DNA from: Pseudomonas sp. H3(2019)
GTDB lineage: Bacteria > Pseudomonadota > Gammaproteobacteria > Pseudomonadales > Pseudomonadaceae
Assembly: GCF_007713465.1 (NCBI RefSeq)
Contig: NZ_VMSG01000032.1
Location: forward strand, 1-64,000
DNA length: 64,000 bases
Direction of reading: 5' to 3'
Shown piece after piece: positions 58,845-64,000 of the stretch (position 1 is the stretch's first letter; the number at the start of each line of letters is the position of its first letter). The notes under the pieces are model-generated. The model did no database searches. It saw only the letters and a list, made by a program, of their open reading frames with translations, and was not told the DNA's origin. The position numbers and the translations under genes are program-made.

Positions 58845-59630
58845 ATGGACTTCGGTAATTTGGGTTTTGTAGTCGCAGGCTTGGTTGTCGGGTTCGTTGT
58901 CGGCATGACCGGTGTGGGGGGAGGCTCGTTGATGACGCCGATCCTTCTATGGTTCGGCATCAACCCAGCCACGGCCGTCGGGACTGATTTGTTGTATGCC
59001 GCGATCACCAAGTCCGGTGGTGTGCTGGTTCATCAAAAGCACCGGAACATCGACTGGAAAATTACTGGCTGGCTGACATTGGGCAGCGTGCCTGCCGTTG
59101 TCATGACCTTGTTGTTCCTGAAATACCTCAACACGGATCCGCACGCGACCAATGCCGTTATCAAGCAGGCGTTAGGCTTTGTATTACTGCTGACGGCGCT
59201 GGCTATTCTCTTCAAGCGCCAACTCTTGGCGTTTGCCCAAAAACATGCGGGCGATCATTACCACCTCAGTAACCGGAACCTGAACCTGCTGACCATCGTC
59301 ACGGGCGCAATACTCGGTGCGATGGTCGCTTTGACCTCCATCGGTGCCGGCGCACTGGGGACTGTGGCGCTGTTCATCCTGTACCCGTTCCTGGCAACCA
59401 AACGCCTGGTCGGCACAGAAATCGCCCACGCCGTACCGCTGACCCTGGTTGCGGGACTGGGGCACGCGAGCATGGGCAATATGGATTGGCACCTGCTGGG
59501 CTTTCTGCTGATGGGGTCGTTGCCGGGGATCTATATCGGCAGTCACCTGACCGGGAAAATTTCCGACGGTGTGTTGCGTCCTTGCCTGGCCGTCATGCTG
59601 GTGTTCATCGGCTACAAATTGGTGTTTTGA
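58845..59630 (+). CDS. TSUP (TauE/SafE) family membrane transporter
   Basis: This 261-aa inner-membrane protein has GFVVGMTGVGGGSLMTPILL as first-half motif and ALTSIGAGALGTVALFIL as second-half motif, with seven to eight spans. It resembles the CysZ/TauE-like anion transporters. ATG at 58845 has AAGG seven bases upstream; another ATG at 58839 is too close. Divergent from the aot-like operon. The substrate is unknown. Confidence 0.88.
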   Translation: MDFGNLGFVVAGLVVGFVVGMTGVGGGSLMTPILLWFGINPATAVGTDLLYAAITKSGGVLVHQKHRNIDWKITGWLTLGSVPAVVMTLLFLKYLNTDPHATNAVIKQALGFVLLLTALAILFKRQLLAFAQKHAGDHYHLSNRNLNLLTIVTGAILGAMVALTSIGAGALGTVALFILYPFLATKRLVGTEIAHAVPLTLVAGLGHASMGNMDWHLLGFLLMGSLPGIYIGSHLTGKISDGVLRPCLAVMLVFIGYKLVF

Positions 59631-59684
59631 TCCAGGCCGGGCGCTGCTCCTTCAGCGCCTGACACGGGATGTCACCTACAGCAG

Positions 59685-60731
59685 TTATTTACGCGCTTCC
59701 AGAATCAGGTTGAACGGTGTCTCTGCCGCCCGGCGGAAATGCTTGAATCCGGCCTGGGTGAATACATCCCGCAGCCGTGCTTCTCCCGCTTGGGCCCCGA
59801 GCCCCAGACCGACTTCCTGAGACAACGAGTTAGGCGTACAGATGAACGTTGACGCGGCGTAGAACAGCCGTCCTACCGGGGTCGCGTTTTCGTCGAGATG
59901 GTCATTGGCATACGGCTCCACCAACAGCACCGTTCCGTCGGGCTTGAGCGACTCATAGGCATGTTTGGCAGCGCCCACCGGGTCGCCCATGTCGTGGAGA
60001 CAATCGAAGTAGCAGATCAAATCGTAGTCATTGCCCGGAAAGTTCTTGGCGGTACTCTGAACGAAGCGCGCGCGATCGGCCACGCCACCTTCTTCAGCAC
60101 GTTGGGTCGCAGTGGTGATGGACGGTGCGTGATAGTCGAAGCCGACAAAACTGGAGGCCGGGAATGCTTGGGCCATGACCACCGTTGAGGCGCCGTGGCC
60201 GCAACCGACATCCGCGACCTTGGCCCCGGCTTGTAGCTTGCCCACCACGCCTTCAAGTGCAGGTAACCACTCGCCGACCAGGTGTGCGCGGTAGCCGGGT
60301 CTGAAGAAGCGTTCGGTGCCTTTGAACATGCAACTGTGGTGATCGCCCCAGGCGAGGGCACCATCGCCACGCATGGCGGCGATCAGCTTGTCTTTGTCAT
60401 GGTAAAACGAGGCAATCACTGCGGCGCCGCCCGGGACATAAACCGGTGAGTCCTCGATCGCCAGCGCCAGGGCTTGTTCTTCTGGCAGGCGGAATTTCCC
60501 GTCAACGTGTTCCATGTAGCCAGAGGCTGCGTGAGCACTGAGCCATTCGCGCAACAGTCGTGCATTGCAGCCAGTCTTACTGGCCAGCGCTTCAGGGGTG
60601 ACAGGCTGGCTGTCGGCCATCGCCCGGTACAAACCGAGTTCATCGCCCAGGATCATGTTCGCGAGCATTGCTGCGCCGCCCATGTCGGAAACCACCTTGC
60701 CCATGAAGTCATTGAGTTTGGCTTCGTCCAT
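59685..60731 (-). CDS. class I SAM-dependent methyltransferase with N-terminal winged-helix domain
   Basis: This 348-aa protein has an N-terminal winged-helix dimerisation part (VTPEALASKTGCNARLLREWLSA) and the SAM-binding motif I VADVGCGHGAST near residue 175. FVGFDYH, CYFDCLHDMGDP and LLVEPYAND complete the Rossmann fold. The arrangement is like plant O-methyltransferases and Rv2258c-type proteins. CAGGAGGAG precedes the ATG at 60731. It is a single gene converging with the TSUP gene. Substrate unknown. Confidence 0.88.
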   Translation of the reverse strand: MDEAKLNDFMGKVVSDMGGAAMLANMILGDELGLYRAMADSQPVTPEALASKTGCNARLLREWLSAHAASGYMEHVDGKFRLPEEQALALAIEDSPVYVPGGAAVIASFYHDKDKLIAAMRGDGALAWGDHHSCMFKGTERFFRPGYRAHLVGEWLPALEGVVGKLQAGAKVADVGCGHGASTVVMAQAFPASSFVGFDYHAPSITTATQRAEEGGVADRARFVQSTAKNFPGNDYDLICYFDCLHDMGDPVGAAKHAYESLKPDGTVLLVEPYANDHLDENATPVGRLFYAASTFICTPNSLSQEVGLGLGAQAGEARLRDVFTQAGFKHFRRAAETPFNLILEARK

Positions 60732-60867
60732 AACTGCTCCTCCTGAAAAAAGACCACCGGTAAAGGAGGGCATGTGCAGAGGCAGCAACCTTTCAGGCGG
60801 CAGTCGGATGGGTGATCAGGGCGACACTGCAGGCGCGTTGTGAAGCCAAACCGTCTGCCACGCGAAT

Positions 60868-60892
60868 GCCCGGACACACGATATGTCCGGGC
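60868..60892. terminator. hairpin GCCCGGACA/TGTCCGGGC
   Basis: A perfect 9-bp stem (60868-60876 with 60884-60892) closes a 7-base loop. It lies 137 bases upstream of the methyltransferase start. No T-run follows, so it may be a structural element rather than a terminator. Confidence 0.4.
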
Positions 60893-60928
60893 GAGTGGGA
60901 CGCGAAAACGTCGTCCTGCATGACGTCA

Positions 60929-60949
60929 CTGTGGGGCCGTGCCCCACAG
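60929..60949. other. hairpin GTGGGGC/GCCCCAC
   Basis: CTGTGGGGC (60929-60937) and GCCCCACAG (60941-60949) form a perfect 9-bp stem around CGT. No gene ends nearby, so its role is unknown. Confidence 0.4.
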
Positions 60950-61273
60950 GACGATTACGAGTAGCCATTGGCTCCAGCGTCGTGGGCGGGTTTCTTCGAC
61001 AAACTCGCTGCTTACGGACCCGGATTTGGCAACGTCCCCCCTACGGAGGACAAACTAAGTGTAGTACGCGATATAACCCTGCGCCGTGTGTTTTGGTTCT
61101 GGCGGTGCGAGCCTGGACAAACGGAATGACCTGAACCTGTGTCGCTATATACGGTTGCGGATTAAGCCCGCTCGCCTAAGCTTCGCAGCATGGCGATAGA
61201 AATTTCAGGCATTGACCTGGATCTTTCGCTTTGATGCGCAATCATAAAGTGTGGAAATCAAAAGGAGATGCGC

Positions 61274-61819
61274 ATGCTCATTCGGTCACTGACCCTTGCA
61301 ACTCTGCTCGCTGTCGCCGGCCCTCTATTCGCCGCCGACAACGACACGCCCCTGGCCCAGGAAATCGGCAGGAACCGGCCGCTGATCGTCATCGCTCCCA
61401 GCAGCATCGACCCGACACTGGTCAGTCTGAAAAAGTCCCTGGCGGAACCGGCCAACAGCCAGGCCTTCAAGGAACGCAATATGGTGCTGTACACCGTGGT
61501 CAACCTCATGGGCCAACGTGACGGCAAGGACCTCGATGCACAAACCACCATGGCGCTGATTCGCGAGTTGAAACTGGGCGTCAGTGGCGAGACCAAGGTC
61601 ATTCTGGTGGGCAAGGACGGCGAGAAAAAACTCGACCACCTCGGCCCGATCGAGGCCAAGGATCTGTTCGCCACCGTTGACCAGCTTCCAGCCACCGAGA
61701 AAGAGGCAGCGCCACCTGCGCCGCCACCCGTAGAGGCTGCGCCGGTCAAGGGCGGTAAAGGGGCGAAGGGCGGCAAGGCTGCAAAACCGGCTGCGCCACC
61801 GCAACCCTTGGATGATTGA
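61274..61819 (+). CDS. DUF4174 family secreted protein with Ala/Pro/Lys-rich tail
   Basis: This 181-aa protein has a signal peptide (LIRSLTLATLLAVAGPLFAA) and a thioredoxin-like DUF4174 domain (NRPLIVIAPSSIDPTL, then KVILVGKDGEKKLDHLGPI). A low-complexity tail of Pro-Ala and Gly-Gly-Lys units (about 142-181) follows. It is predicted periplasmic and its function is unknown. ATG 61274 is chosen because AAGGAG then has a six-base spacing; the ATG at 61268 touches the ribosome site. Confidence 0.82.
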   Translation: MLIRSLTLATLLAVAGPLFAADNDTPLAQEIGRNRPLIVIAPSSIDPTLVSLKKSLAEPANSQAFKERNMVLYTVVNLMGQRDGKDLDAQTTMALIRELKLGVSGETKVILVGKDGEKKLDHLGPIEAKDLFATVDQLPATEKEAAPPAPPPVEAAPVKGGKGAKGGKAAKPAAPPQPLDD

Positions 61820-61845
61820 TCATCGCGCAGGACCTTTGCGCAAGG

Positions 61846-61882
61846 CAAAAAAAGACCCGGCGCCACCGAAGTCGCGCCGGGT
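61846..61882 (-). terminator. rho-independent terminator of the thiolase gene
   Basis: On the minus strand ACCCGGCGC (61882-61874) pairs with GCGCCGGGT (61863-61855), and a run of seven T in eight positions follows (A-run at 61847-61853 on the plus strand). It lies 62 bases after the thiolase stop and may also end the DUF4174 transcript from the other side. Confidence 0.85.
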
Positions 61883-61944
61883 GTGTTGCCAGTCAGCGAG
61901 CGGATATCGTGGGTCCGTGCGCTGGCTGTTGAACGCTTGCGGGT

Positions 61945-63126
61945 TTAGGCCCGTTCGATCGCCAGGGCCACGCCCTGACCACCACCGATGCACAAGGTGG
62001 CAAGGCCTTTCTTGGCATCACGCTTGATCATTTCGTGCAGCAGCGACACCAGCACCCGGCAACCGGACGCACCAATCGGGTGGCCCAAGGCAATGGCGCC
62101 ACCGTTGACGTTGACCTTGCTTGCATCCCATTCCAGCTCTTTGCCGACCGCCAGTGACTGCGCGGCGAAGGCTTCGTTGGCTTCGATCAGGTCCAGCTGA
62201 TCAAGGCTCCAGCCGGCCTTGTCGAGGCAGCGGCGGGTCGCGGAGACGGGAGCAATGCCCATGATCGCCGGATCGACGCCGGCATTGGCGTAGGCGGTGA
62301 TCTTAGCCAGCACCGGCAAGCCCAGTTGCCTGGCTTTGTCGGCGCTCATCAGCAACACCGCAGCGGCGCCGTCATTGAGGCTGGAAGAGTTGCCGGCGGT
62401 GACGCTGCCGTCTTTCTTGAAGGCCGGTTTGAGCTTGGCCAAAGACTCGGCAGTGGTCTCGGCGCGCGGTTGTTCGTCGACCGCGAAGGACAACGGCTCA
62501 CCTTTGCGCTGCGGGATCAGGATCGGCGTGATCTCGTCGGCAAAACGCCCGGCTGCGATAGCCGCCGTGGCTTTTTGCTGCGAAGCGGCGGCGAACGCGT
62601 CCTGCTCCTCACGGGTCAGGTGGTACTTGTCCACCAGGTTCTCGGCGGTGATGCCCATGTGGTAGTCGTTGAACGCATCCCACAGGCCGTCGCTGATCAT
62701 GCTGTCGACCATTTTCGCGTGGCCCATGCGCAGACCGGTACGAGCGGCCGGCAACACGTACGGCGCCAGGCTCATGTTTTCCATGCCGCCGGCAATGATC
62801 ACCTCGGCGTCGCCGCAACGAATCGCTTGCGCACCCAGGTGCAAGGCCTTGAGGCCCGAACCGCAGACTTTGTTCAGGGTCAGCGCCGGTACGGCGTGAG
62901 GCAGGCCGGCGAGGATCGACGCCTGACGCGCCGGATTCTGGCCGGAGCCGGCGGTCAGCACCTGGCCGAGGATCACTTCATCGACCTGATCCGCCGCCAG
63001 ACCGGTTTGTGCGAGCAATTGACGAATCACCGCAGCACCGAGTTCCGGTGCCGGGATGCTGGCCAGCGAACCCTGAAAACTGCCAATGGCGGTACGGGTA
63101 GCGGCAACAATCACAACGTCTTGCAT
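61945..63126 (-). CDS. atoB: acetyl-CoA acetyltransferase (thiolase)
   Basis: This 393-aa thiolase has Cys88 in NKVCGSGLKA, the His in GHPIGASGCRV and the second Cys in LCIGGGQGVAL, the complete catalytic set. It interconverts acetoacetyl-CoA and acetyl-CoA. The ATG at 63126 has GAGGAG seven bases upstream and is preferred over a TTG one codon before. It is the last gene of the CoA-transferase operon for acetoacetate or 3-hydroxybutyrate use. The symbol is by similarity. Confidence 0.93.
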   Translation of the reverse strand: MQDVVIVAATRTAIGSFQGSLASIPAPELGAAVIRQLLAQTGLAADQVDEVILGQVLTAGSGQNPARQASILAGLPHAVPALTLNKVCGSGLKALHLGAQAIRCGDAEVIIAGGMENMSLAPYVLPAARTGLRMGHAKMVDSMISDGLWDAFNDYHMGITAENLVDKYHLTREEQDAFAAASQQKATAAIAAGRFADEITPILIPQRKGEPLSFAVDEQPRAETTAESLAKLKPAFKKDGSVTAGNSSSLNDGAAAVLLMSADKARQLGLPVLAKITAYANAGVDPAIMGIAPVSATRRCLDKAGWSLDQLDLIEANEAFAAQSLAVGKELEWDASKVNVNGGAIALGHPIGASGCRVLVSLLHEMIKRDAKKGLATLCIGGGQGVALAIERA

Positions 63127-63149
63127 CAAATTTCTCCTCAGGGTGCGGT

Positions 63150-63809
63150 TCAGGCGAACTGCATTTCCGGAACATGCTCGGGAACGATCAGTTTACCAGC
63201 GGTCTTGCTGACGATTTCCTCGACGCTCACACCGGGTGCGCGCTCCTTGAGGATGAATGCGCCGTTTTCGATTTCCAGATAGGCCAGATCGGTCAGCACG
63301 CGCTTGATGCAGTTGGCACCGGTCAGCGGCAGGCTGCAATACGGCAGCAGTTTCGATTCACCGTCCTTGGAGGCGTGGGTCATGGTGACGATGATGTTCT
63401 CTGCACCGGCTACCAGGTCCATCGCGCCGCCCATGCCCTTGACCAGTTTGCCGGGGATCATCCACGAGGCGATGTTGCCGTGTACATCGACTTCAAATGC
63501 ACCAAGCACGGTGAGGTCGATGTGGCCGCCGCGGATCATCGCGAAGGATTCGGCGGACGAGAAAATCGAGGCACCAATGCGCGCGGTGACGGTCTGCTTG
63601 CCGGCGTTGATCATGTCGGCGTCGACTTTATCGTCGGTCGGAAAAGCGCCCATGCCGAGCAGGCCGTTTTCCGATTGCAGCATGACTTCCATGCCTTCGG
63701 GGATGTAGTTGGCAACCAGGGTCGGAATGCCGATGCCGAGGTTCACGTAGTAGCCGTCTTTCATTTCGCGGGCGACGCGCTGAGCCATTTGTTCGCGGGT
63801 AAGAGCCAT
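63150..63809 (-). CDS. 3-oxoacid CoA-transferase subunit B
   Basis: This 219-aa class-I CoA-transferase beta subunit carries the catalytic Glu47 in QSENGLLGMG and GGHIDLTVLGAFEVD. It matches AtoA/ScoB, which moves CoA from succinyl- or acetyl-CoA to acetoacetate together with subunit A. GGAG lies nine bases before the ATG at 63809; a GTG at 63824 is a weaker choice. It is 23 bases upstream of the thiolase and follows subunit A. Confidence 0.93.
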   Translation of the reverse strand: MALTREQMAQRVAREMKDGYYVNLGIGIPTLVANYIPEGMEVMLQSENGLLGMGAFPTDDKVDADMINAGKQTVTARIGASIFSSAESFAMIRGGHIDLTVLGAFEVDVHGNIASWMIPGKLVKGMGGAMDLVAGAENIIVTMTHASKDGESKLLPYCSLPLTGANCIKRVLTDLAYLEIENGAFILKERAPGVSVEEIVSKTAGKLIVPEHVPEMQFA

Positions 63810-63845
63810 TTTTTTATTCTCCACTGTTCGGGCTGGGGGCGAGGA

Positions 63846-64000
63846 TCACTTGCGCACGGTGCGTTGTTCGATGCGTTTTTCGAACGTGCCGCAGATGACC
63901 CGGTCGACGTAGATGCCAGGGGTGTGGATCTGTGTTGGGTCCAACTCGCCGGGTTCGACGATCTCTTCGACTTCGACCACGGTGATCTTGCCGGCAGTGG
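63846..64000 (-). CDS. 3-oxoacid CoA-transferase subunit A, C-terminal part (cut by window end)
   Basis: The minus-strand frame reaching the window edge reads KITVVEVEEIVEPGELDPTQ, then IHTPGIYVDRVI and ends KRIEQRTVRK with TGA at 63846-63848. This is the conserved C-terminus of AtoD/ScoA-type alpha subunits. About 51 codons are visible; the start lies beyond 64000. It is 36 bases upstream of subunit B in the same operon. Confidence 0.9.
   Translation of the reverse strand, partial: TAGKITVVEVEEIVEPGELDPTQIHTPGIYVDRVICGTFEKRIEQRTVRK

Larger units (their letters stand above)
60732..61273. other. 542-base gene-free region with two hairpins
   Basis: It contains two strong inverted repeats (60868-60892 and 60929-60949), then roughly 300 bases without convincing ORF, repeat or RNA, and the promoter of the DUF4174 gene. 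A decayed gene or a small RNA cannot be excluded. Confidence 0.5.

Noticed and set aside
1..64000. CRISPR array, prophage or intact insertion sequence
   Set aside because: No regularly spaced direct repeats, phage structural genes, transposase or integrase were seen; the only repeats are REPINs, short hairpins and the paralogous oxidase tract.

Overview
The window reads as chromosomal DNA of a fluorescent Pseudomonas, most likely the P. fluorescens group. The support is high GC, three GTGGGAGCGAGC-type REPIN pairs (about 3.73, 15.63 and 25.01 kb), Pseudomonas-type small proteins (DUF6124-like, DUF2790), an LsfA-type 1-Cys peroxiredoxin, an aot-like amino-acid transport operon and tRNA-Gln(UUG). 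No CRISPR array, phage or intact transposase was seen. These calls come from reading the sequence, without any database search.

Region 0-18.4 kb is a large catabolic block. A bicupin and GNAT pair (minus) is divergent from an aldehyde dehydrogenase. A plus-strand run then encodes a haloacid-dehalogenase-like enzyme, an FAD amine oxidase, a Tat-exported peptide-type binding protein, two DppBC-type permeases, a double-ATPase, a three-subunit FAD/[2Fe-2S] oxidase of the HcnABC / opine oxidase / D-hydroxyproline dehydrogenase type, an ArgE-like deacylase, a succinate-semialdehyde dehydrogenase and a tartrate/D-malate dehydrogenase. Many of these genes overlap by ATGA. The inferred role is import of an N-substituted amino acid or opine-like secondary amine, its oxidation and hydrolysis, and entry of the products into central metabolism.

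Region 18.5-25 kb repeats part of this theme. It holds another aldehyde dehydrogenase, a second GNAT, a second copy of the FAD oxidase subunit, RidA, a DSD1/D-threonine aldolase-type PLP enzyme and a divergent LysR regulator. Between ridA and the oxidase is a 29-codon ORF that looks like the start of the small [2Fe-2S] subunit joined to the end of the next subunit. The two oxidase genes share 179 identical bases, which suggests gene conversion.

Region 25-45.6 kb is mixed housekeeping and accessory DNA: GhrA-like reductase, GabT, a HAD protein, an Lrp regulator, a GlxA-type regulator, LsfA, tRNA-Gln, an internally deleted isochorismatase, Old Yellow Enzyme, several LysR regulators, a Mug-type glycosylase, a TetR/EmrAB/NodT-type efflux system, an aldo/keto reductase, a LysR gene broken by one base, a DUF2790 protein and a TSUP transporter.

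Region 45.9-49.4 kb is the most unusual part: a tight four-gene unit of a 31-codon peptide ORF, a 263-aa protein of unknown family, a homospermidine-synthase-like enzyme with a changed active-site position, and an MFS transporter. A palindrome lies in its promoter region. It is followed by a GNAT gene and by debris joining an XRE-regulator start to an alcohol dehydrogenase fragment.

Region 50.3-64 kb holds a secreted cupin, DUF488, phosphatidylcholine synthase, AzlCD, an RpiR regulator downstream of an aotJQMOP-like operon, a TSUP transporter, a methyltransferase, a DUF4174 protein, and a thiolase with a 3-oxoacid CoA-transferase running off the window end.
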